DNA from: Nitrososphaerota archaeon
Lineage (GTDB): Archaea; Thermoproteota; Nitrososphaeria; Conexivisphaerales; DTJL01
DNA length: 64,000 nt
Assembly (NCBI GenBank): GCA_021324115.1
Contig: JAJPJS010000016.1
Location: forward strand, 1-64,000
Direction: 5' to 3'
A program made the position numbers and the translations under genes. A model generated the notes under the pieces. It was not told the origin of the DNA. It saw nothing but the letters and a program-made list of their open reading frames with translations, and did no database searches. Of the stretch, positions 7,837 to 15,348 are shown in pieces (position 1 is the first letter of the stretch; each line of letters opens with the position of its first letter).

Positions 7837-8403
7837 TCAGGTCAGCAATATCCTCTTCCTGAGAGACTGCAGCTCGCTGTAAAATACCTCCTTCTTGATT
7901 GCATTGTGAACAATTTCATATCCCTCCATTTCATCCCTTATGTACTCGATTATCGTTCCATATTTCCCCTGCTTGAACAGTTCGGGAATCTGTTCGTTCG
8001 TTGTTGTAACGCTTCCTCCCGCAAGACCCGTCTTCCATTTGCGAAATTTCCCAAATTCGTCCCCGAGAAACTGATAAAGGTCGAACCAGTTTAGTTCGTG
8101 GAAGATTCTAGTCCATATCTCATGCGTAAGCATGCCTAGATTTATCATTCGGCCTATCAAAAACGGCAGGTCAAACTTCAGCACGTTGTAGCCGATTAAC
8201 CTTGAATTGTATCTGTCGATTGCATCTGTAAAGGATATGAATTTTTTGATTACACTTTTCTCTCCATCTTGGGCTTCGAGCCAAACAGGCCATATCTTTG
8301 TCTCCACTTTGGTCCTGACCTGAATGGTGATCAGTTGCGAGTTAAAAGGGTCCAAGCCTGTCGTCTCAATATCGACATATATGTCGTTCCATTCTATGCT
8401 CAT
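7837..8403 (-). CDS. predicted DEDD-family 3'-5' exonuclease (RNase H-like)
   Basis: A 188-residue protein with the three exonuclease motifs. Exo I is IYVDIETTGLDP (Asp11, Glu13). Exo II is IGYNVLKFDLPFL (Asp78, with the N-x3-F-D pattern). Exo III is near IIEYIRDEME (Asp157). This resembles the stand-alone DNA-polymerase-B-exonuclease-like family, which trims 3' ends of DNA or RNA. No polymerase domain is present. The zinc ribbon gene follows after 2 bp. Confidence 0.75.
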   Translation of the reverse strand: MSIEWNDIYVDIETTGLDPFNSQLITIQVRTKVETKIWPVWLEAQDGEKSVIKKFISFTDAIDRYNSRLIGYNVLKFDLPFLIGRMINLGMLTHEIWTRIFHELNWFDLYQFLGDEFGKFRKWKTGLAGGSVTTTNEQIPELFKQGKYGTIIEYIRDEMEGYEIVHNAIKKEVFYSELQSLRKRILLT

Positions 8404-8790
8404 ATATTCCTTACATCATGCCGCGGAATCGGTGATTCTTATCATCTTTCCCTTTTTCAAGCTACATTTAGCAGATTCCGAGCAAAAGCCTGGATCCTCA
8501 AGCCTTGGGTCAGGAAGATTAATGTTGTCATGTATACGAACCTGATAACTATGTTGGACTGAAACAAGCCTACGGGACCTGTAAGCCCTGATGGGAATGT
8601 ATGGATAGGATGTACAAAACCAGATCCCGAACAAGACTCTTGCCTTGATGATACGGGAAGGGATAAACTCGGGAGAGCAAAGGCAGAAAAACCAAACATG
8701 AACAAAGGTAGCGGTAATACCTGCAAGGGTTAGCGAAAGAAGTCAGTTATTTTCCAGCAATTGAGATTCTGTAGCCTTGAATTCGTTGTT
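8404..8790. other. intergenic stretch, no convincing gene
   Basis: Open frames exist on both strands (for example minus 8457-8726), but none resembles a known family or has a convincing start. A plus-strand frame around 8590-8735 reads PDPEQDSCLDDTGRD and could be a decayed gene end; I could not identify it. No tRNA-like T-loop was seen. Confidence 0.4.
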
Positions 8791-9837
8791 TTAATTGAAT
8801 TCCGGAAAGACCTCTTTTTCGAACAGTTCAATGCTCTCAACCACCCTTTCGTGAGGGGTATCACCGAAATCCATGTAAGGAATGAAATAGTTTGCACCGG
8901 TCAGACTGATGGCCTTCTTTATCTTGGAAGCAACGGTCCTCGGTGAACCCGCTATAGCGATTTCCTGTTTTATCAATGAATCAGGATCTTCGAATCTAAA
9001 TAGGTCAAATGGCTCATAACCTTTCCTTTCACTTGCATACTTTTTCTTGCTAGCGTTGAAGAGATACCTTTCATCTCTCCCGTAGTTTACAAGGGCAGGC
9101 CTGATGAGTTTCAATGCCTCTTCATCAGTTTTAGCCACCAGCAGATGCCTGACTATTCCTACCTTCGGTTTTCTCTCATTTGAAGTGAAGGATTTCCAGT
9201 AATTATCGAAAGCCGATTTTATCGTTCCATACGAATCGAACATCCATGCCGTATTCAGCGCTTCCTTTCCTAACCATTTCATTGTTTCCTTGTTTCTGGA
9301 GGGAACCCATACAGGAGGATGCGGTGTCTGTACCGGTCTCACTATCCTTGGTACCTCAGAATAACGATAGAAGCTCCCTTCAAAGCTGAAAGTTGGAGAA
9401 TCCGAGCGAAAGTACTGAATAAGAAGTTCGAAGGCTTCCCTGCTCATCGCCCTCGCACTTTCAGGTTCGAGGCCAAAGAACTTCATCTCAAGTTCCGATA
9501 TTCCGCTACCAAAACCGACTTCCAATCTCCCGTCAGTTATGTGATCAAGCATCGAAATCTCTTCTGCAAGCACAAGTGGATTCCTGAGTGGGAGCACATA
9601 AACAAGAGCACCAAGTCTCATCCTCGAAGTTATTTGTGAAAGCGCCGCAAGAAGAACGCTCTGAGACAAGTTAACCGAGAGTCGGGTGAAATGTCGTTCA
9701 GTGCTGAAAAAAGTATCAAAGCACCCTAGTCTATCCGCAATCCTGACCACTTCTAACTTTTCTTTGAGGAGTGTTCGGTAATCCTTTCCCTCCGGCAACT
9801 CCAACTGATCAAAAAGACCGAATCCAACATTGATCAT
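8791..9837 (-). CDS. LLM-class flavin-dependent oxidoreductase (luciferase-like monooxygenase)
   Basis: A 348-residue TIM-barrel flavoenzyme using reduced FMN or F420. Typical features are DRLGCFDTFFSTERHF (residues about 36-51), RMRLGALVYVLPLRNPLVLAEEISMLD and HITDGRLEVGFGSG. The C-terminal half has AGSPRTVASKIKKAIS. The substrate cannot be read from the sequence. It lies 38 bp downstream of the diiron haem-oxygenase-like gene in one transcription unit, divergent from an MFS carrier. This suggests two oxygenases acting on one imported or exported small molecule. Confidence 0.9.
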   Translation of the reverse strand: MINVGFGLFDQLELPEGKDYRTLLKEKLEVVRIADRLGCFDTFFSTERHFTRLSVNLSQSVLLAALSQITSRMRLGALVYVLPLRNPLVLAEEISMLDHITDGRLEVGFGSGISELEMKFFGLEPESARAMSREAFELLIQYFRSDSPTFSFEGSFYRYSEVPRIVRPVQTPHPPVWVPSRNKETMKWLGKEALNTAWMFDSYGTIKSAFDNYWKSFTSNERKPKVGIVRHLLVAKTDEEALKLIRPALVNYGRDERYLFNASKKKYASERKGYEPFDLFRFEDPDSLIKQEIAIAGSPRTVASKIKKAISLTGANYFIPYMDFGDTPHERVVESIELFEKEVFPEFN

Positions 9838-9875
9838 GCAGTTCGACCCAAAAGGCTTGCGGATGTACTATTCAT

Positions 9876-10631
9876 CTATCTTTTGCTCCGATTTACAAAC
9901 GCCTTGTAAGCTCCATCCATCATAAGCACGTTCGTCTTGCAGATTGTCTCTGCGCAATAAACCATTCCGTATCCTGGTCTTTCCTCAGCCAAGCCAAGGT
10001 CGATCAGCCTGCTTAGCACGTGGGCGTTAACTTTTACATGCTCTTTGTCCGCGGGACCATGCTCGACATAGTATGAAGCATTTTTCTCGCTTAGCCCATA
10101 CATCTTCATAATTAACGGGGCAATGGCAGAGGACACCGAGCTTAGGCAACCTTCATTGGCAAATGAGCTTGACCTAATTTCCGCAAAGGTCCCCTGGTAT
10201 GACAGCTTAATGACCCAGTTGAGATAAGCCTGCATTTCAGGTATGATCCTGCATTCAACTACGTCGTCATAGTTGATTCCGAGAGCCTTGGCGGTTATCA
10301 TGTACACACCTTCTTTATCCTGGTGAGATAGCTCTTCCACCATGTGGGAGGCGACCAATTTTTGGATATCAGGGTATTTTAGTAGTATGCTGTTGAACCT
10401 GCTTAAGGTGTTCGAGTATAAAGTAAGGATTAGCTCTCCTATTACCTTGCCGAACTGGGTGTAAAATTCCTTGAATTGAGTTACTGATAGATCTCCATCC
10501 GCTATGGATCGTATAAACGGATGCTTCGGCAGACCATCCCAGTAAGGCTGACATATTTTTGTCAGCTCGGAGATCTTTTGCCTGGCCTTCTGTGATTGTT
10601 CATAAACAGTCATTCCATCACTCATAGTCAT
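9876..10631 (-). CDS. haem-oxygenase-like dimetal oxidase (HDO; TenA/PqqC fold)
   Basis: A 251-residue all-helical TenA/PqqC/haem-oxygenase-fold protein. Candidate metal ligands are Glu100 and His103 (EELSHQDKE), Glu160 (FANEG) and His191-x3-Asp195-x2-His198 (EHGPADKEH). This set and its spacing match diiron HDO enzymes such as CADD and UndA better than thiaminase-type TenA. HDOs use O2 for C-C, C-N or N oxidation. A TATA-like TAAATTA near 10646-10652 favours a start at the ATG at 10622 or 10613 over 10631. Co-transcribed with the LLM oxidoreductase. Confidence 0.8.
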   Translation of the reverse strand: MTMSDGMTVYEQSQKARQKISELTKICQPYWDGLPKHPFIRSIADGDLSVTQFKEFYTQFGKVIGELILTLYSNTLSRFNSILLKYPDIQKLVASHMVEELSHQDKEGVYMITAKALGINYDDVVECRIIPEMQAYLNWVIKLSYQGTFAEIRSSSFANEGCLSSVSSAIAPLIMKMYGLSEKNASYYVEHGPADKEHVKVNAHVLSRLIDLGLAEERPGYGMVYCAETICKTNVLMMDGAYKAFVNRSKR

Positions 10632-10659
10632 CTTTTTACTGATGCTAATTTAGATGTTT

Positions 10660-10677
10660 GTACACATTTGCATACAG
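10660..10677. promoter_or_regulatory. operator-like repeat GTACACATTTGCATACAG, copy 1
   Basis: This 18-mer is a direct copy of the one at 10736, with consensus GTAYACATTTGYAKACA. Each copy is also a partial inverted repeat around ATTT. It lies just upstream of the HDO gene's promoter. Confidence 0.55.
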
Positions 10678-10735
10678 CCATCGGAGCCGGTACGCGAACC
10701 TCCAGGTCAGGTATCAACGAAATTACTCTCAGTAC

Positions 10736-10753
10736 GTATACATTTGTAGACAA
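10736..10753. promoter_or_regulatory. operator-like repeat GTATACATTTGTAGACAA, copy 2
   Basis: Matches copy 1 at 14 of 18 positions and abuts the TATA box of the MFS gene. The two copies flank the divergent promoters, as expected for one local regulator. Confidence 0.55.
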
Positions 10754-10756
10754 TTG

Positions 10757-10764
10757 TTTATATC
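10757..10764 (+). promoter_or_regulatory. TATA box of the MFS gene
   Basis: TTTATATC centred about 30 nt upstream of the TTG start, so the transcript should be leaderless or nearly so. Confidence 0.65.
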
Positions 10765-10789
10765 GAGTCTGGTGATTGTTTAACGGAAA

Positions 10790-12085
10790 TTGGATTCTTC
10801 TCAGGAAACTATAACATACACTTCAGTTGAAAAGAGAAGGATACTGCTGAGTGTCTTCCTCGGTTATCTTTTCGACGGCTATGATCTCCAAATAATCAGC
10901 TATGTTCTTCCGCAGATGAGTATGAGCCTAAATTCCAGTATTTCAGCCATAGCACTGGGTATAACCTACTCCTTGTGGGGTTCGGTGGTAGGAGGCTTTG
11001 TGTTCGGTTGGTTGGCCGACATCTACGGAAGGAAAAGGGTACTCCTTCTTACAATATTCACCTTTGGAATATTTACATTGCTTACCGGCTTTGTAACTGA
11101 TGTCAGCCAGGTTTACCTTTTACGGTTTCTTGCGGGCTTGGGAATAGGAGGGGAATGGGGGATCGGCTTTTCATTGCTTAACGAGGCCTGGTCGGAGAAG
11201 TCGAGGGGGAAGGCGGGTTCTGTCCTGTTCAGCATGTACCCTTATGGTATACTCGCTGCCACACTTACTTCTGGTGTTTTGCTCGCGCGTTTCGGCAGTA
11301 CCCTAGGTTGGAGATATTCGTTCATCGTTGTAGGCATACTATCTCTTTCGCTTCTCTCACTGAGGTTTATTCTTCCGGAGTCAAAGCTCTGGATGGCCTA
11401 TAACGAAAAGAAACGAAACGGCTTGCTGCCGAAGGACTACGATACTAGAACACCTGTACTTCAGATATTTTCAAAAAAGATGAGGGTGACAACAATCCTG
11501 ATTTCTTTCTTCAGCGCTTTTGCCCTGTTCGGTGGTTACTCGATGATAGTTTTCACGCCCACGTATTTTGCAAAGGGACTGCATATTCCCGTAGTAGATT
11601 ATACTTTAATCATCGCACTGGCTCTCCTAATTGGCACTCCAGGATACTTTGTAGATGGATTTTTGGCTGATAAGCTAGGTAGAAAGAGGGCTATTCAGAT
11701 CTTCGTTCCGGGAATAATCATAACACTCATGGCGTTCTACCTTCAAGTTTTGAACCACCCAAGTTATACGAATATACTGACCTTCCCACTTTTCTATGCT
11801 TTGATAGCATTCAACTTCTTTCAGGGTTATTTCGGCCATCTAGGCGTTTGGTTTGGTGAACTCTACCCCACGAAGGTAAGGGCAACAGCCTCCAATTTCG
11901 CATTCGTCGTAATAGGAAGGGGACTTGGTGCAGCTTCCGCCCCCATTATTATTCCAATTTTTGTAACGTATATCCAGAATCTGGGACTTGCGATGACGGT
12001 AGGAGGCATTGTAGGAGCGGTGGGTGCAATCCTTATTTCCTTCTTCGTCAAAGAAACAAAAGGAACAATTCTTACACCACTTTGA
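10790..12085 (+). CDS. MFS transporter, aromatic-acid/sugar porter type
   Basis: A 431-residue major facilitator with 12 predicted helices. Helix 1 has FLGYLFDGYDLQIISYVLPQM, an acid-rich pattern of the aromatic acid:H+ symporter group. Loop 2-3 is GWLADIYGRKRVLL, and loop 8-9 repeats it (GFLADKLGRKRAIQ). The pair LAGLGIGGEWGIG in helix 4-5 is also typical of that group. The start is TTG, chosen because of the TATA box 30 nt upstream. It is divergent from the HDO/LLM pair, suggesting it carries their substrate or product. Confidence 0.88.
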   Translation: MDSSQETITYTSVEKRRILLSVFLGYLFDGYDLQIISYVLPQMSMSLNSSISAIALGITYSLWGSVVGGFVFGWLADIYGRKRVLLLTIFTFGIFTLLTGFVTDVSQVYLLRFLAGLGIGGEWGIGFSLLNEAWSEKSRGKAGSVLFSMYPYGILAATLTSGVLLARFGSTLGWRYSFIVVGILSLSLLSLRFILPESKLWMAYNEKKRNGLLPKDYDTRTPVLQIFSKKMRVTTILISFFSAFALFGGYSMIVFTPTYFAKGLHIPVVDYTLIIALALLIGTPGYFVDGFLADKLGRKRAIQIFVPGIIITLMAFYLQVLNHPSYTNILTFPLFYALIAFNFFQGYFGHLGVWFGELYPTKVRATASNFAFVVIGRGLGAASAPIIIPIFVTYIQNLGLAMTVGGIVGAVGAILISFFVKETKGTILTPL

Positions 12086-12613
12086 CAACGCCACGTTCAG
12101 AAAATCCCCTAGGACTGAACACGGGTTTCCCCAACCTGTAAAGTGCCCATATATCACCTTCACGAGAATAAATCGTTCCGAATTAATAGAGGCAGGCTCT
12201 CGTAAGGCCTGATGTGTCAAGTTAACCCAATGCAGTTCGTTTTCATGATTCGGTCCAAAGAGTAATTTGAAAATCAGAAGCCTCGTCGTCATGGCCGTTA
12301 ATGATTTCCATCACCCAATCACTGCAGTGACCAGAAGCATATGTGACCAAAACATAACTCTTCATATCATTGTTCCGCTGGCGATTCCGGGTAACGCATT
12401 TGTATTGCGCTGAACAAAGAAATTTAAACCGAAGCCGCGGAAGACCTTATGCTCAAAGCAAGTCTTTCGATCATCTGTGTTCATAGCTTGAATCATATTT
12501 GATCCTCCGTTATTTCATACTCACCCGTCATATTTGTGCGGATCATACCTTGCGAAGATGATCGAAAATTCAATCTGCTTATAAACCGGCCGTAGACAGC
12601 CGATGAAGATAAT
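12086..12613. other. intergenic region with a promoter near its right end
   Basis: No gene could be supported. A minus-strand frame overlapping the 3' end of the MFS gene is a shadow. The only clear signal is a TATA-like CTTATAAAC at 12579-12587, serving the following gene. Confidence 0.5.
12579..12587 (+). promoter_or_regulatory. TATA box of the cytochrome b-Rieske fusion gene
   Basis: CTTATAAAC about 30 nt upstream of the TTG start at 12614, consistent with a near-leaderless transcript. Confidence 0.6.
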
Positions 12614-14086
12614 TTGTCGGCCCCTTCACCGATTCCAGTCCTGCCTTCGTTGGTTCTGGTTCTAGGCTTTTTGACGGTCTTTGCTCTGCATTATTACCGG
12701 CGAAGGAACTCCAGCCCATCTTCAGCATTGCCGGAAAAGGAATGGTCGACAACCACAGTTATCGCTTTCACTGGCCTTCAGAGAGCCGTTCACTGGTCAC
12801 TAGCGCTTATTCTGGGCTTGCTTGCTATCTCTGGTTATGAGGTCTTCTTTCTTCCAAATGTATCGGAGCATCCTTTCACGCTTTCCTTTCTGCTGATGCA
12901 TGAGGATGTTTCTGTGTTCCTTCTGCTGGTTCTGGTGATTCACTCTGTCATAGACACTCTGAGCGCCAGGTCTGATGGCTTTCGTAGTATGACAATGCAT
13001 CCTCGCTCCGACCTGAAGAAGATTATGGGAAGGTTAAGGGTGTCTCTTGGCTTGGACCAAGAAACTTCAAAAGAAGGCAAATACGATGTTCTCATGAGGG
13101 GTTATCACTGGACACTGCTCGCACTCTTGGTTGTACTTGGTGTTACTGGCATCTATTTCTGGGACCCGTACAATCTGATACCGGCTAACGGTCTCCCACC
13201 CTCCCTCTTCAGCACTTTTCTGAACCTTCACGTCTATTCGTCGGACCTTCTTGTTGGCCTTGCTATCGGTCACATCTACTTTTCCCTGCTTCCTGTCAAC
13301 AGGCCCCTCCTGTCGTCAATGGTAAGTGGCGAGATGGATCCCGAGTACTACAACAGACACTACGATTCGGACCTTTGGAGGCCGAATTTTGTTTTTGTTA
13401 AATCGGAGAACCTGGCCAAGTTAACATCACAACTGAGCCCGGCCGCATTTATGAAGATCACAGGATTCGAAAAGGAATCGCTGAAGTCACTCAAAAGGGT
13501 CAAGGTTCCTTTCAGCGCTGTCCAGAAGACGTGCGGTAACTTGTACGTGAAGGATAATTTAGCAAGGTGCAGGGCAAAGCATGGGGATCCATGCCTATCA
13601 AACCGCTGCCCCGTACTGGGCAGCTACGTTCCCGATTACGTTAGGATCAACAGAAGAAGATTCATCAGGAACATTGCATTTTCAGCAGCAGCGATAGGCC
13701 TTCTAGCTGCTGGCATTGGCTCCGCGGGTTTGCAAAAGCCACGATCTCCTGGCGGTGGAACCACGCCTCCGCCAACCCAACAGGTAGTGATTGCGAATTC
13801 AAACACGATGCCCCCCAACTCCTGGAAATATTTCGCATATGCGGGGGGTTACCAGGGGATACTGATCAGGCTTTCTTCAGGGCAGTTTGAAGCATACAGT
13901 TCGGTATGCACACATCAGGGATGCACGGTTCAGTACGTTCCCTCGTATGGTGAAATAGCCTGTCCATGTCATGGTGCAGTTTTCGACCCGGCGACAGGAA
14001 GCGTGGTCCAGGGGCCGGCCTTCTATCCGCTTCCTAGGATACAGGTCACCTACGACGAATCAACCGGAAACGTGTACCTTAGCTGA
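12614..14086 (+). CDS. fused di-haem cytochrome b / four-Cys segment / Rieske [2Fe-2S] protein
   Basis: A 490-residue membrane redox protein. Residues 50-235 hold helices resembling formate-dehydrogenase gamma/cytochrome b561, with candidate haem ligands His60, His110, His165, His206 and His220. Residues 307-332 contain C-x11-C-x7-C-x4-C, a possible extra metal site. Residues 346-375 are a Tat-like anchor (RRRFIRN then a hydrophobic stretch). The C-terminal domain is Rieske: CTHQGC (Cys432, His434, Cys437) and CPCH (Cys450, Cys452, His453). It probably passes quinol electrons outside the membrane. Rieske and haem parts are usually separate proteins. The start is TTG. Confidence 0.85.
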   Translation: MSAPSPIPVLPSLVLVLGFLTVFALHYYRRRNSSPSSALPEKEWSTTTVIAFTGLQRAVHWSLALILGLLAISGYEVFFLPNVSEHPFTLSFLLMHEDVSVFLLLVLVIHSVIDTLSARSDGFRSMTMHPRSDLKKIMGRLRVSLGLDQETSKEGKYDVLMRGYHWTLLALLVVLGVTGIYFWDPYNLIPANGLPPSLFSTFLNLHVYSSDLLVGLAIGHIYFSLLPVNRPLLSSMVSGEMDPEYYNRHYDSDLWRPNFVFVKSENLAKLTSQLSPAAFMKITGFEKESLKSLKRVKVPFSAVQKTCGNLYVKDNLARCRAKHGDPCLSNRCPVLGSYVPDYVRINRRRFIRNIAFSAAAIGLLAAGIGSAGLQKPRSPGGGTTPPPTQQVVIANSNTMPPNSWKYFAYAGGYQGILIRLSSGQFEAYSSVCTHQGCTVQYVPSYGEIACPCHGAVFDPATGSVVQGPAFYPLPRIQVTYDESTGNVYLS

Positions 14087-14193
14087 GCGCAGCCCCTATT
14101 CCGTCTTCGCAGGAGACGCGGAAAGCATCCTATTCAAGTTCCATGTCGGAATCCCGGCCACACGTATATACCATTGATGTGTAGTTTTCACCG

Positions 14194-14646
14194 TTGGCCC
14201 AGACTATAAAAGTGCTTGCAGGAGCATATTGGGATTACTGGCTTGCCGAAGATGGGATATACAGAATCCAGATTGTCTCTACGACGCTAACTTTTGCCAT
14301 GACTGTGGCCGTTTTCCTGTTTGTGTTCTTCTTTCTCGACCCGAGCATCATTGGTGCGTTAACAGGAACGATACTTGGATACCTACTCGGGAACTGGTTA
14401 TCTGGCAGGAGAGCTTCAAAAAAGCGTGCCGTAATTCATACTTATGAGCCTAACAGGCTGTCGGAATCTGGAGCAAGGTTCTCCAAACTCCGCTGGGATG
14501 AGATCAGTTCTGCCGAACTCAAGGGCAGGTCTTTACATTTAGTGGTAGATAACAGGAAGACGAAGGTCCCGGTGCCCACCTCAATTTCAGAACCTGTCAG
14601 GAGACTCGCTGTATCTAAGCTTGGTTCCAAATTTATCCAAAGCTGA
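14194..14646 (+). CDS. two-helix membrane protein of unknown function
   Basis: A 150-residue protein. Two hydrophobic helices (about residues 27-46 and 50-68) are followed by a basic turn (SGRRASKKRA) and a soluble domain of about 75 residues with alternating strands, PH-like in look. The TTG start follows a TATA-like CGTATATACC near 14163. It is separated from the Rieske fusion by about 100 bp. I do not recognise a family. Confidence 0.65.
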   Translation: MAQTIKVLAGAYWDYWLAEDGIYRIQIVSTTLTFAMTVAVFLFVFFFLDPSIIGALTGTILGYLLGNWLSGRRASKKRAVIHTYEPNRLSESGARFSKLRWDEISSAELKGRSLHLVVDNRKTKVPVPTSISEPVRRLAVSKLGSKFIQS

Positions 14647-14738
14647 AAAATACTGCCACTAGATCAGCAAATAAGTTTACTTTCTTTTTGGTGTTGAATG
14701 GGTTTAAGTATTTGCGAACACTACGGGCTTCAGTAAAA

Positions 14739-15242
14739 ATGTCCACCATCGTCCGGGCCAAGAATACGACTCCGCTAGCTGATGAAATCGAGCAGCTTTT
14801 CAAGGAACTCAAACAGATTCCTACCGACCTGATGGAGCGCGGCAGGTTCGTCCCAATGAACATGGATGATGACCCCGATATCATGACATCATATAACCAG
14901 ATCAAAGAACTGAATAATGCTCTGGACGCCTCTTTCGAAGATCCTCTTCGTGCGTTCGCTGCTGCGAACAACGTATTCAATGCTTATGGCTCGCTCTTTC
15001 AGAATTTTACAGCTGCGCTACACAGCGTGAAGGGAGCACTCGGTCTGCTGACATCCCGTGTCGTCACGAAACTTCAGGGAATGATCGTGCGCTTTTCCAC
15101 CCTGGTTCACAAATTGGTATCGAACGCAATTTCTATGATCAAGCATTTTTCAAAGGAGTTAGGTATATCCAACTTCTCTGTGAGCTTGAACTCCTCTCCT
15201 CCAGGAGTTTCCGTGAGCTTCACCTACAAGGCGTCGAAATGA
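14739..15242 (+). CDS. helical protein of unknown function
   Basis: A 167-residue protein from the ATG at 14739. The frame opens further upstream, but a TATA-like TTTAAGTA at 14703-14710 sits about 30 nt before this ATG and would cut the longer form. Long amphipathic helices dominate (about residues 10-70 and 75-145). The protein ends in a strand-rich tail (NFSVSLNSSPPGVSVSFTY). It has no signal peptide and no known domain. Confidence 0.6.
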   Translation: MSTIVRAKNTTPLADEIEQLFKELKQIPTDLMERGRFVPMNMDDDPDIMTSYNQIKELNNALDASFEDPLRAFAAANNVFNAYGSLFQNFTAALHSVKGALGLLTSRVVTKLQGMIVRFSTLVHKLVSNAISMIKHFSKELGISNFSVSLNSSPPGVSVSFTYKASK

Positions 15243-15348
15243 GCCATCTGAACATCGACTTAAGCCGCTATGCTCCAGTCTGAAACGCCCACATCGATTC
15301 TAAATGGTTGGGCTGGTGATCAGGTAATGGAATACCTCTGCAGAGGAG

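Noticed and set aside
8404-8790. Possible coding frame on the minus strand (8457-8726) and a plus-strand TnpB-like end
   Set aside because: No recognisable motif or start; the plus-strand frame only faintly recalls a transposon protein tail.
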